A stretch of 25,346 bases of DNA. Origin: a virus. The position numbers and the translations under genes are program-made. The stretch is from positions 1 through 25,346 of IMG/VR virus record IMGVR_UViG_3300042731_002647. One strand, 5' to 3'. Below the pieces are notes generated by a model. That model searched no databases, had not been told where the DNA came from, and saw only the letters and a list, made by a program, of their open reading frames with translations. This document shows positions 16,189 to 23,545 of the stretch, piece by piece (position 1 is the stretch's first letter; each line of letters starts with the position of its first letter).

Positions 16189-16725
16189 TTACTTCATTAA
16201 TTTTAATGCTTTAAGTTTATTCTTAGCTATCTTAATTTTTTCCTTTAATTTAGGAATACTTTCTTTCTTAATCCTATCTATTGTTTTCTTAATTCCTTTT
16301 TTTCTAGCTTCCATCATTGCCATCTTATAAACTTTCATTTTTTGGTCTAATTCTTTTACTTTTAAGTTAGCAAGACACAAACTTTTCTTAGAACCTTTAT
16401 ACGTGTTACATTTTGCTTTCTCTCTAGACACAAAACTTTTTAAGTTATCGTTAAGAACTTTTGATAACAAAGCTTCAGTTACATGTTTAAAGTGATCATA
16501 TAATACAATTCCAACTGTAGAACTATTAAACCGCTCTTCTAATTTTTCCTTTCCAGGATCATCTAAATTTGAAGTATCTTCGTTGAGAATAATTCCCATT
16601 AAAGTATACTCATCACAGCTATTTATAAATTCTACTAAACCATCTTTCTTACTTTCGTCTATATTAGACTTTAGTGCTGTTTCTGCAATAACTTTTTGCA
16701 AACATTTTTTAATACTATTATCCAT
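16189..16725 (-). CDS. Cys-hairpin family protein, member C (half module)
   Basis: A 178-residue helical, very Lys-rich protein. Its N-terminus resembles those of members A and B: an AETAL helix, IDES at 22-25 and FINSCDEYTLMGIIL (33-47) aligning with the NEATDYEI segment of A and B. C106 and C117 form the same C-x10-C spacing with YKGSKK between them, as in the other members, but the second C-x8-C pair and the preceding hydrophobic helix are absent. The C-terminal 60 residues are a single long basic helix (KIKIAKNKLKALKLMK). Function unknown; soluble relative of the membrane-linked members. AGGATTA-type weak binding site close to gp25's end. Confidence 0.75.
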   Translation of the reverse strand: MDNSIKKCLQKVIAETALKSNIDESKKDGLVEFINSCDEYTLMGIILNEDTSNLDDPGKEKLEERFNSSTVGIVLYDHFKHVTEALLSKVLNDNLKSFVSREKAKCNTYKGSKKSLCLANLKVKELDQKMKVYKMAMMEARKKGIKKTIDRIKKESIPKLKEKIKIAKNKLKALKLMK

Positions 16726-16738
16726 TATTTAATCCTCC

Positions 16739-17167
16739 CTAACTTACCTGCTGGATAAAACTATCTTGCTCTATTGTTAATTGTAATTCACTTTCCTGGC
16801 CTTCGTAGAGGACAGTGATATATATATCTAAAAACTTTTGGCTCTGGTTAAATTTTGACTCTATTTTTAATATTTCTGCCCTATCATCAGCCGCACGAAG
16901 TCTATCAAGAATCTCATCTTCAATCAACTGCATGTTTTCCTCGCTAGCTGGATTAAAAATCATTTTATATAAATCAGATCCAGTATCTGGATCATCTGTA
17001 TATGAACCTAGAGGAATTAACAATATATTATTCCAATTTGCTAAGATAGCATTTAGTCCTTCTACCTTTTTAAAATCTCCACTTGAAGAAATTATAGGTA
17101 AAAAATCTATAGGAACATTACGTTTCCCTGAAACTAATTCTTGAAATCTTTTTAGCTTTGAAGCCAT
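16739..17167 (-). CDS. baseplate wedge protein gp25 (GPW/gp25 family)
   Basis: A 142-residue wedge subunit, close to T4 gp25 (132 residues), which sits at the base of the sheath and helps start sheath assembly. Family pattern: GLNAILANWNNILLIPLGSY (37-56) with the conserved 'i...i.niL..p.GsY' core, DDPDTGSDLYKMIFNPASEE (58-77) and LRAADDR...I, matching 'R...dPr'-type C-terminal features, then two beta strands (FLDIYITVLYEG, SELQLTIEQD). The start has GGAG at 17181-17178 within the upstream frame's end. Directly upstream in the operon is the gp26-like tail assembly protein, the same order as in T4 (25 and 26 adjacent). Confidence 0.88.
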   Translation of the reverse strand: MASKLKRFQELVSGKRNVPIDFLPIISSSGDFKKVEGLNAILANWNNILLIPLGSYTDDPDTGSDLYKMIFNPASEENMQLIEDEILDRLRAADDRAEILKIESKFNQSQKFLDIYITVLYEGQESELQLTIEQDSFIQQVS

Positions 17168-17169
17168 AA

Positions 17170-17361
17170 TTACTTATCTCCAAGAAGCTTACGCTTCTCC
17201 TCCTCTAAGTTTGTTTTCCACTTTAACATATTATAAAATCTTTGTACTGGCATATTCATAATGGAGTCATATTGCTGATGCATTAACTCCATGGCCGCAA
17301 AGATGTTGTCTTCCAATACTTTCTTATATTGGTCTATCTTACGCGGCTGCGAAAACCATTC
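17170..17361 (-). CDS. second-frame extension of the gp26-like protein (tail assembly chaperone, probable frameshift product)
   Basis: An open frame of 63 codons in the +1 frame relative to the gp26-like gene, from just after a T6 run (17368-17363) to TAA at 17172-17170. It continues past that gene's stop (17339) and fills the 171-base gap before gp25. The product reads EWFSQPRKIDQ, helices with FAAMELMHQQYDSIM, then MPVQRFYNMLKWKTNLEEEK. This 'MP..rfy.ml.W...leeek' ending resembles the short C-terminal extensions of tail assembly chaperones (P2 gpE', lambda gpT type). No start in this frame has a good binding site (TTG 17314 and ATG 17292 lack one), unlike almost every other gene here. It is therefore most likely made as a fusion of about 323-324 residues with the first 260 residues of the gp26-like protein. 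Independent initiation is the alternative. Confidence 0.7.
   Translation of the reverse strand, partial: EWFSQPRKIDQYKKVLEDNIFAAMELMHQQYDSIMNMPVQRFYNMLKWKTNLEEEKRKLLGDK
17183..17198 (-). repeat. stem-loop with GTAA loop just before the gp25 binding site
   Basis: On the - strand AGAAGC-GTAA-GCTTCT is a 6-bp stem with a GNRA-type tetraloop, ending two bases before GGAG (17181-17178) of the gp25-like gene. It lies in the coding end of the second-frame extension and could affect ribosome access to gp25. Confidence 0.4.
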
Positions 17362-18142
17362 GAAAAAATTGTTGTACTATATCTATATTAGTATCTTGCT
17401 CTTCTCCACAGAAAGGACATGTTGATTTCATTTTAAGATCTATTCTATACTTTCCAAAATTTTCTTCATATTTATCAACAATAAATTTCCTATCTTTAGG
17501 AGGAAGAGTAAAGAAACCATCAACAATATCAACTCTCTCTGTATAAATAAGAGGTTTCTTTTCACCTTTTTGTGTTGGTTTATATTCTCTGGTAAAATTT
17601 TCAATACATACTGTGTCAGCTATAGCATCTCCATGCTTTGCTTTTCCAAAAACTTCAAGAGCTGATATTTCATCTGCTAATGTAGGTTGTCTAACTGTGA
17701 CACTAACATCTTTAAAAATTTCTAATTTAAATGTAACTTTTTTCTCAAGAATATTTCCATTCTCTTGTGGCCAAACTAATATATTAAAAGTTTTACTAAT
17801 ATCTATATTAATTGGATATGTCTTATCACAACTTAGACAATTAATGTCATAATTTCTAATATCACCATAACTTGTATGGTAAATACCAAACAGTAAAGCT
17901 TCTCTATCTCTTGGAGTAATTGATCTTTCAAAAGTTTTAAAATCTTTAATCTCGTTTGGTTTTTCTACAATAAGATTAAATATAGAACGATTTAAATGAT
18001 CAGTAACTCGACTAGGAGTAAGAAGAGCTGTCTTTAAATTTTCTTCATCACGGACGTTCATACTTTTTACCGTAAATGAAAGATTAGACTGCGGAGTAAT
18101 AACTTCATATTGTGGTAATGGAATATCGAAACCTTTAAACAT
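17339..18142 (-). CDS. T4 gp26-like tail/baseplate assembly protein with zinc ribbon
   Basis: A 267-residue protein of the T4 gp26 type (T4_baseplate family), an assembly factor for the baseplate hub or tape measure. N-terminal MFKGFDIPLPQYEVITPQSN, the helical MNVRDEENLKTALLTPSRVT...SIFN and TPRDREALLFGIYHTSYGD (77-94) match the family, in which a 'd...L...l...tyG' helix precedes a Cys-rich insertion. Two CxxC pairs (C102/C105 in NCLSCDK; C242/C245 in TCPFCGEE) would bind one zinc. The zero-frame C-terminus (FFRMVFAAA) is replaced in a probable frameshift product by a 63-residue extension. It stands just upstream of gp25, as in the T4 25-26 cluster. Strong AAGGAG binding site. T4 gp26 (208 residues) is shorter. 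Confidence 0.82.
   Translation of the reverse strand: MFKGFDIPLPQYEVITPQSNLSFTVKSMNVRDEENLKTALLTPSRVTDHLNRSIFNLIVEKPNEIKDFKTFERSITPRDREALLFGIYHTSYGDIRNYDINCLSCDKTYPINIDISKTFNILVWPQENGNILEKKVTFKLEIFKDVSVTVRQPTLADEISALEVFGKAKHGDAIADTVCIENFTREYKPTQKGEKKPLIYTERVDIVDGFFTLPPKDRKFIVDKYEENFGKYRIDLKMKSTCPFCGEEQDTNIDIVQQFFRMVFAAA
17363..17368 (-). promoter_or_regulatory. candidate slippery site (T6) for +1/-2 frameshift
   Basis: The zero-frame codons are CAA TTT TTT CGA. tRNA-Phe on the second TTT can move one base forward onto TTC, or two back within the T run, both leading to GAA TGG in the extension frame. The extension frame is closed by TAG six codons upstream and the zero frame ends at 17339, so the shift must fall in a window of about 50 bases; the T6 run is its only homopolymer longer than four. 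A -1 shift would hit TAG at once. Confidence 0.55.
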
Positions 18143-18200
18143 TTCATTTCTCCTTTTTAAATGTTTTTTACTTCCTTTAACTTGAAACCTATAATATAAT

Positions 18201-18977
18201 CTATCTTTTTCTTCTGTATATACTAGGAGCTTCTTTAGGCTCAGGCTTTACATTATTACCTTCGAGTTTCTTTTCAAGAGCCTCTATCTTGCTAACAATT
18301 CTACTCATCTTTTTCTTTATAGATGTTCTACATCTATTTGGATTTCTAGTACCTCTACACATAGGATAAGAAGATCTTAACCTACTTAGATGAGTTTTAT
18401 GAGAAGAAATCTTAGCCCTCATAATACATTCAGTTCTTTCTTTACCTTTTAATTTTGTACATCTTTTATAAAGTCTATCCAGTCTAGCTTTATAAGCTTT
18501 ATATGAAGCATATAAAAGAGCACTTAACATTATTAACTCTGAAAGAGAAGACTCTTTATTATCTAAAATATTCTCTTTCAAAACTTCTCTATCTTTAAGT
18601 TTTCTCTGCGAATTAGTAATTAAATGGTTATCTAAAATAAATTTAGCAACCGATGGCTGAGAAGACATATTCCATTCTCTAAGAGAGTATATCTCCTCAA
18701 ATTTAACATTATTTAAATCAAATATATTTCTATTGTTTTCTAAAAACATATTTATATGATTGAGACATCTCTCTTCGTCTTTAGAATCATAAGTCCTCTC
18801 AGGAAAATCTGATTCTACTAAAATATAGAGAATTTCATAGTCTGTAGCTTCGTTAAGAAAATAATTAGATACCATGATTTTTCTTGCCTCTTCTATTGGC
18901 GCAGACTCCATATATATAGAAAGTGCTTCTCTAGCACATGTCATAAAAAGGTAAGAGTCTTTTAATTTATCTATCAT
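18201..18977 (-). CDS. Cys-hairpin family protein, member B
   Basis: A 258-residue paralog of the adjacent gene (member A). Shared N-terminal domain: K..D...F.T.AREAL, NYFLNEATDYEI (38-49) and IL.ES.FPER. A semi-hydrophobic helix at about 144-160 (LSELIMLSALLYASYKAY) precedes the four-cysteine module C173, C184, C207, C216 in the spacing C-x10-C-x22-C-x8-C, with LKGKERTE between the first pair and RNPNR in the second. A basic helix and a Pro/Arg-rich tail follow. The ATG overlaps member A's stop (ATGA, 18974-18977), so both are made together. Unknown function; the pair probably arose by duplication and acts in the virion or at the membrane. Confidence 0.8.
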   Translation of the reverse strand: MIDKLKDSYLFMTCAREALSIYMESAPIEEARKIMVSNYFLNEATDYEILYILVESDFPERTYDSKDEERCLNHINMFLENNRNIFDLNNVKFEEIYSLREWNMSSQPSVAKFILDNHLITNSQRKLKDREVLKENILDNKESSLSELIMLSALLYASYKAYKARLDRLYKRCTKLKGKERTECIMRAKISSHKTHLSRLRSSYPMCRGTRNPNRCRTSIKKKMSRIVSKIEALEKKLEGNNVKPEPKEAPSIYRRKR

Positions 18978-20047
18978 GCTATTTCCTCACTCTCTCCAGT
19001 CCTAAGCTTTCTAAGATTAAGCATTTGCTTATTTATTTTAGCTCGAAGTTTAGCGCTACATACAGCTGGATCTTTAGCGCTTGTACAATATGGAAGTCCA
19101 GCTCTCAAGTCAGTAATTCTCCGTTCCATAGCAGATATCTTATAGTTTTTAATACACTCAGACTTTTCTTCCCCAGATAATCCTCTGCATGCTATTTCTG
19201 CTTTCTTAAAAACAAATTGGAAAGCTCGATAAGAAGCAAAAGATATAAGGGCTACTAACATAGCTCCTCCTATTAATTGCCCAGCAGGACTAGCTAAAAA
19301 ACCTGCTAGTGCTGGACGAAGAGCAACTAGTCCTCCTCTAGCTAATCTATAAAGAGAAGAAAACCCAATTGAAAGAGCATTTACTCCTCGTACTGAAAAA
19401 GGAACTTTCCTTGTTCTTTCAGTCCTAGCTTTAGCAGCATCAGTAGCCGAATCCAATTCAGCTCTTACTCGATCAACTCTTTCGTCTGCTGCGTCAGCTT
19501 GTTGTTTAGCAGTACTAACATCTCCACCTTTTTTCTTTACTATTGAGATATTCTTGTTAGAAACTGCTTGAGTATATTTAGAATAAGCATACTCAGCTTT
19601 TTTATCAAGTAGATTTTGTTGTTCAGGAGGGACATCAGGAAGACCTCCAACTTCATCCCTATTCTCTATTTCTTCTTCTGCTTTTGTCCTCCATTTTTCA
19701 ACAGAATCCTGTTCTAGAAGATTATGCTCAAGAGTAAACCTTCTTATAAGAGGTTGAGAAGAAAAATTATACAACGACAATGGAACAAAGTCAAACGTAG
19801 CTCCATACTCACTTTTAATTTTATCAAAGAAGAACGCTTCCATTACTAAGTCGTTTTGACGTGATGGAAGAGTACCCTCTGAAAGAATATGGATAATCTC
19901 ATAGTCCGTCGCTTCGTTCTTAAAAAATTTCTTTGTTACTTCGATATCTTCGGTACAAAGACTACTCTCATCTATAAATTCACAAAGAGTTTCTCTAGCA
20001 ATGGTTAAGAAAAGAAGCGTGTCTTTAATCTTAACCGTGGTCACCAT
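18974..20047 (-). CDS. Cys-hairpin family protein, member A
   Basis: A 357-residue protein. The N-terminal domain (about 1-110) is shared with member B (LLFLTIARETL at 11-21, NEATDYEI at 44-51, a SSQP..R.F....L segment near 95-110). Residues about 125-225 form an inserted charged coiled coil (EKWRTKAEEEIENRDE, AADERVDRVRAELDSATDAA) absent in B. A hydrophobic region (about 242-282: LASPAGQLIGGAMLVALISF) leads into C287, C298, C321, C330 with spacing C-x10-C-x22-C-x8-C. The start ATG 20047 overlaps the tail tube gene by 17 bases and lacks a strong binding site, so it is probably coupled to tube translation. Member of a family repeated along this operon; function unknown. Confidence 0.8.
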   Translation of the reverse strand: MVTTVKIKDTLLFLTIARETLCEFIDESSLCTEDIEVTKKFFKNEATDYEIIHILSEGTLPSRQNDLVMEAFFFDKIKSEYGATFDFVPLSLYNFSSQPLIRRFTLEHNLLEQDSVEKWRTKAEEEIENRDEVGGLPDVPPEQQNLLDKKAEYAYSKYTQAVSNKNISIVKKKGGDVSTAKQQADAADERVDRVRAELDSATDAAKARTERTRKVPFSVRGVNALSIGFSSLYRLARGGLVALRPALAGFLASPAGQLIGGAMLVALISFASYRAFQFVFKKAEIACRGLSGEEKSECIKNYKISAMERRITDLRAGLPYCTSAKDPAVCSAKLRAKINKQMLNLRKLRTGESEEIA

Positions 20048-20759
20048 AGCGATTTTCTATTTGAGGTCTGATCTGATTTACGTCTTCTGCTAGATTTCTA
20101 CACTTATCATATACCCAACTTTCTGTCCAAGGATAGTCAAGATGAAATTCAATTTCAACATCTAACCTTCCAACAGTTTCAAGATCACTAGAATATAAAT
20201 CCTGTGGATCTTTAGTTGGATAAAGACCATCATAGCAAGAAGCAAATTCAACTGTCTTAGCATCAGGAGCAGTTGTCCAGTAGTAAAGGTCACAAGCATA
20301 TTTAGATTTAGAATAACCAGTTCTTTCATCGCCTTCTTCTAGAGTTGTTGCTCCAAAACGATAATCCCTAATAAGTTTAAACCAGTTGTGAATAACATGA
20401 TAAATTGGAAGTCCTTGAAGTTCTATAAACTTAAGACTTATTGTATTTCCATAATCTATATTCCCAGGAACTCCCCACTTTGTTCCTCCAAGCCCTGGAA
20501 AATCAACTGAAGCTAATGTTCCACCTGGAGGTGTTACTCCAGTACAACACGCTTGGAGAATAAGAGGAATTTCACCTTCACTTATATTGATAACACCGTC
20601 CTGTTTAATTAAGTTAGCTATTTGTCCGAACACTTGAGTTGATCTGAAATGTACAAAGAAATAACCAGTTAAATAAGGATCAGCTACTCCAACATTTGTG
20701 CCTCCGAAATTCCTTGAGAAATTATTACGGATAGCAGCAGAGAAAACATTACTTGGCAT
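20031..20759 (-). CDS. tail tube protein (gp19-like)
   Basis: A 242-residue tube subunit that stacks in rings to form the inner DNA channel. Characteristic features: an N-terminal helix and a strand pair (DPYLTGYFFVHFRSTQVFG), a loop with PGLGGTKWGVPGNIDYGN (88-105), the strand TISLKFIELQGLPIYHVIHN (106-125), whose 'f.e..g...y.....W......' continuation (NWFKLIRDYRFG) is typical of gp19-type tubes, and a closing strand VEIEFHLDYPWTESW. The size is above T4 gp19 (163 residues), so an insertion is present, probably in the region with the Cys pair ACCTG and the YWTTAPD segment. Strong AGGAGG at 20775-20770. Placed after the sheath gene, as is usual. Confidence 0.88.
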   Translation of the reverse strand: MPSNVFSAAIRNNFSRNFGGTNVGVADPYLTGYFFVHFRSTQVFGQIANLIKQDGVINISEGEIPLILQACCTGVTPPGGTLASVDFPGLGGTKWGVPGNIDYGNTISLKFIELQGLPIYHVIHNWFKLIRDYRFGATTLEEGDERTGYSKSKYACDLYYWTTAPDAKTVEFASCYDGLYPTKDPQDLYSSDLETVGRLDVEIEFHLDYPWTESWVYDKCRNLAEDVNQIRPQIENRYGDHG

Positions 20760-20799
20760 AACTTACTTACCTCCTTTTAGGTTTTTTATAAGTAGTTCT

Positions 20800-20994
20800 C
20801 TAACTTAAAATTTCTTTCTCAGTTTCGAGTAACACTTGTTTCTTGTTTTCTATAAATAAACCACAAGTTTCTGACTTGGGTTCTTTAGGAAGGTAGTCAA
20901 ACCTCCCATCAATTGAAATGGGAGGCTTACATCTACACTTATTATCTTTCCAATAATAGCATTCATCACAAGTTCTTTCTTTAAAGTCATTCAT
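20800..20994 (-). CDS. small Cys-rich protein (putative zinc-binding) between sheath and tube
   Basis: A 64-residue protein with C9, C12, C20, C22 and C44 (TCDECYYWKDNKCRC, then ETCGLF). The arrangement 'C.eC.yw.....C.c.PP........CG.f' is found in short phage and prophage proteins thought to bind a metal ion; a Zn or Fe-S site is possible. Pro-Pro-Ile at the turn is typical of these. It has its own binding site (AAGGAAT) upstream of ATG 20994. Lying between the sheath and tube genes suggests a tail assembly role or a regulatory one. A GC-rich hairpin (20902-20925) lies within the coding region. Confidence 0.72.
   Translation of the reverse strand: MNDFKERTCDECYYWKDNKCRCKPPISIDGRFDYLPKEPKSETCGLFIENKKQVLLETEKEILS
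20902..20925 (-). repeat. GC-rich inverted repeat in the small Cys-rich gene
   Basis: CCTCCCAT and ATGGGAGG form a perfect 8-bp stem around an 8-base loop, the strongest hairpin between the sheath and tube genes. It has no following T tract. It could slow RNA polymerase or protect the 3' side of the sheath transcript. Confidence 0.6.
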
Positions 20995-21010
20995 TATTCA
21001 TTCCTTTTTC

Positions 21011-22951
21011 TTACATAATAAAGAAGTTAAGATTGATTTTCTCAACCAATCTCATTGGCTCTAACATAACATTAACATGGAACTGTTTAGTCTTTCTTTC
21101 GTACTCAGACGCACCTACTTCAACATTGTAAGAATATAGTCCTTGCCTATTCTTAATGTCTTCTAAGAATAAACGAATATCGCTATTAACTCTATCCCAT
21201 GTTGCTTGATTATTATAATCAAAAATAAAGAAACGGCAATATTGTTCTAGAGCTCTCTTAACATAAAGAACCATTCTAACAACATTAACATCCTGCAACG
21301 CACTTGGTTTTGCTTGTGATGTCAATTGTCCCCAGAATACATAACCTTGTGTAAACTGGACAATTGGGTTAAGTTGTTTTAGATACATATCATCCCTATC
21401 TGCAAGTTTAGGATTGTATCTAAGTTCTTTAATTCCGTCAAGAGTTCCGCCAGGAAATCCTACAAATCCAGACCATAGCTCTCTTACATTATCATTTCTA
21501 GGTAGTAAATAAGCAACATGATAGTTAGGACTTACCCAAATATCTTGACCTGTAAATTGGTCTCCTACCTTGTTATAGTTACACCAAATTGAAGTGTAAA
21601 AGTTATTCCATGTATGAGTACTTCTTGCAGTAAGCTCATCTGAAACAGTTGGATTATCACCATTATCATTAATAGCTATACAATCTCTTCTTGTAGTTAC
21701 AAGAGAGTTAATAGCATTCTTTACATCATCTGGATATCCAGCATCAAATACAACATTAAAGTAGTATGTTTCTGTATCAAGAACAGAATCATCTACAGTA
21801 GAATTTATTGGGTTTGTCAATAGACCAGTGTATGCTCTAACTAACATATTTGTAGCAACACTTGTATCTAAATTTCCACTAGATATAAGTGATCCCATAG
21901 ACCCTTTTTGTAAAGGAGTACTATCAGGAAGAGCAGTTGCTAGATTTACATTGCTCTTCATAACTCTATATGTAATAGCTCCACCAGCATCAAATTGAGT
22001 AGTATTTCCAATCCAACTTTGGCTTGCTGTAGATAAATTCTTTCCATTAAATACATTACATGTAGAATTTGTATCCCCAGAAGAAGCTCCTAACCATCCC
22101 CAAAGTACATTACCTCTTTGGTCTTTAGCTATAACAACATAGTCAGCCAGACCTGATTCTGGATTAGTTTGCCATTCAGAAAAGTCTTGTTGGTTATCTG
22201 TTATAGTAGATGAGCCAGCAGTCTCAACAACTGTAACTTCACCTACATCATTATCATACACACGAGTACAAAGATTATATCCATCTTCTCCTTGCATTGC
22301 TCTTAGAACACCTGAATAGGTTTCTAATATCTCGTTTATATAAATTGAAGATCCAGCAAGGTCAGTTGCTGTAGGATCAAATGAAACTTCAAAGCTTTCA
22401 ATAATCACTTCAGTTCCATCTGATTGTTTTTCATATATGTCAAGAACATATACTCCATCATACATTGGATTAGAGTGCTCAGTTAGCTTAACACTAATCC
22501 CATTATAATAGTCACCTCTTCCTATTGGATATAATGCGCAAATAGGATAGGTTGTACCGTCTTGCTGTAAAGCAGTCTCAATAGCTGCATGAGTAGTAGC
22601 ATTACTGATATAACTAACAGCAAGAGTAGTAGTTGTATCAGATTCATGTGCATCAATTCTAATATTTGAATATTTAGCATCTGTTGGAAGAGCTCTTATA
22701 ATATTAAGCGCTCCTGTTTCACCAAGTAGATTAAATGCTACGTAAGGACCTTGGCCATAATTCTTTGTAAAATCAGCTATATTTGGCTCACCAAATTCTG
22801 CTACAAAGTCTGCCCTTGAACTTACCCTAACTAACTGATTATCTCTTCCCTTTTTAGTGAGCATAGCGAGAAATACAGAAGTAGAAGGTACAGCCTGAAC
22901 ATATGTGCTTAGGTCAATAATCTTACTATATACACCCGGAGAAATTGGCAT
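21011..22951 (-). CDS. contractile tail sheath protein (gp18-like)
   Basis: A 646-residue sheath subunit, near the size of T4 gp18 (659). N-terminus MPISPGVYSKIIDLSTYV with TSVFLAMLTKKG and RADFVAEFGEP is the standard sheath opening. GPYVAFNLLGETGALNIIRAL follows, as in the family's 'y.a..fl.....l.v.Rv'. The C-terminal core is clearest: GFPGGTLDGIKELRYNPKLA, then LNPIVQFTQGYVFWGQLTSQ, VNVVRMVLYVKRALEQYCRF, FDYNNQATWDRVNSDIRLFL and VMLEPMRLVEKINLNF, which is the six-helix/beta core whose C-terminal strand interlocks with neighbours. The middle (about 100-330) is a variable surface domain. Strong GGAGG upstream. It precedes the Cys-rich gene and tube. Confidence 0.96.
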   Translation of the reverse strand: MPISPGVYSKIIDLSTYVQAVPSTSVFLAMLTKKGRDNQLVRVSSRADFVAEFGEPNIADFTKNYGQGPYVAFNLLGETGALNIIRALPTDAKYSNIRIDAHESDTTTTLAVSYISNATTHAAIETALQQDGTTYPICALYPIGRGDYYNGISVKLTEHSNPMYDGVYVLDIYEKQSDGTEVIIESFEVSFDPTATDLAGSSIYINEILETYSGVLRAMQGEDGYNLCTRVYDNDVGEVTVVETAGSSTITDNQQDFSEWQTNPESGLADYVVIAKDQRGNVLWGWLGASSGDTNSTCNVFNGKNLSTASQSWIGNTTQFDAGGAITYRVMKSNVNLATALPDSTPLQKGSMGSLISSGNLDTSVATNMLVRAYTGLLTNPINSTVDDSVLDTETYYFNVVFDAGYPDDVKNAINSLVTTRRDCIAINDNGDNPTVSDELTARSTHTWNNFYTSIWCNYNKVGDQFTGQDIWVSPNYHVAYLLPRNDNVRELWSGFVGFPGGTLDGIKELRYNPKLADRDDMYLKQLNPIVQFTQGYVFWGQLTSQAKPSALQDVNVVRMVLYVKRALEQYCRFFIFDYNNQATWDRVNSDIRLFLEDIKNRQGLYSYNVEVGASEYERKTKQFHVNVMLEPMRLVEKINLNFFIM

Positions 22952-23026
22952 AATAACTTACCTCCATTAAAATACATAATTTGTCGAAAAGTTCATCTTA
23001 CTTATCGATCTCTCTAATCTATAACC

Positions 23027-23533
23027 TTATTTAAGAACCCTAGCTCCAACATATTGAATTAGAGCAACAGATATCAAATTTCTAATAGAATCTGGAAGAT
23101 TTTTAGCTCCTTCTATTACGGGTTCTAAATGTAGAAGAGCTTTTGGTTTTTGCCTATATTTTACAACAACTCTTGCAATACATTTTTGTATATCTAACTT
23201 ACTTTTTAGATTTGCTATATGTCGTAAACAAATAGCAAGAGATAAAAAGTTAGTTTCTAAATCAGTAATTTCTAAAGAATTCTTAAGTACAGTTTTAACA
23301 TAATCAAACATATTCCTAAAATCTTTACTTTTAGATCTAGGATCTACCCTATACAAAATCTTAAGAAATGTCTCTGGATTCTCAAATTTCCTAAAATCTT
23401 TTTTAAAACTTTTTACTTTTACTGGATTAACTATAACTTGTTTCAAAACTTCTATTGGATTTTTAGTAAACGATATATCAACCTCTGAAATAAATGACCT
23501 AATCTGGTCTAAACATTTCTTTAATTTATCCAT
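23027..23533 (-). CDS. small helical protein of unknown function
   Basis: A 168-residue all-helical, basic protein (MDKLKKCLDQIRSFISEV, then FKKDFRKFENPETFLKIL, LSLAICLRHIANLKSKLD). No membrane segment except a mildly hydrophobic end (NLISVALIQYVGARVLK). No motif recognised. It lies upstream of the sheath in the operon, after the appendage genes, with a separate ATG close to the upstream stop. A tail completion or neck role is possible from position only. Confidence 0.7.
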   Translation of the reverse strand: MDKLKKCLDQIRSFISEVDISFTKNPIEVLKQVIVNPVKVKSFKKDFRKFENPETFLKILYRVDPRSKSKDFRNMFDYVKTVLKNSLEITDLETNFLSLAICLRHIANLKSKLDIQKCIARVVVKYRQKPKALLHLEPVIEGAKNLPDSIRNLISVALIQYVGARVLK

Positions 23534-23545
23534 ATCTTCACCATC

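Noticed and set aside
16815-17144. 109-codon + strand frame opposite the gp25-like gene
   Set aside because: It lies entirely within a well-supported - strand gene and has no binding site.
17342-17368. -1 frameshift in the gp26-like gene
   Set aside because: The -1 frame reaches TAG within about ten codons of the T6 run, so it would add no meaningful extension; only +1 or -2 leads into the long frame.
20783-20790. T4 late-promoter-like TATAAAAA on the - strand upstream of the tail tube gene
   Set aside because: One mismatch to TATAAATA, no second example upstream of the sheath or hub genes, and the transcript would begin almost at the ribosome binding site.
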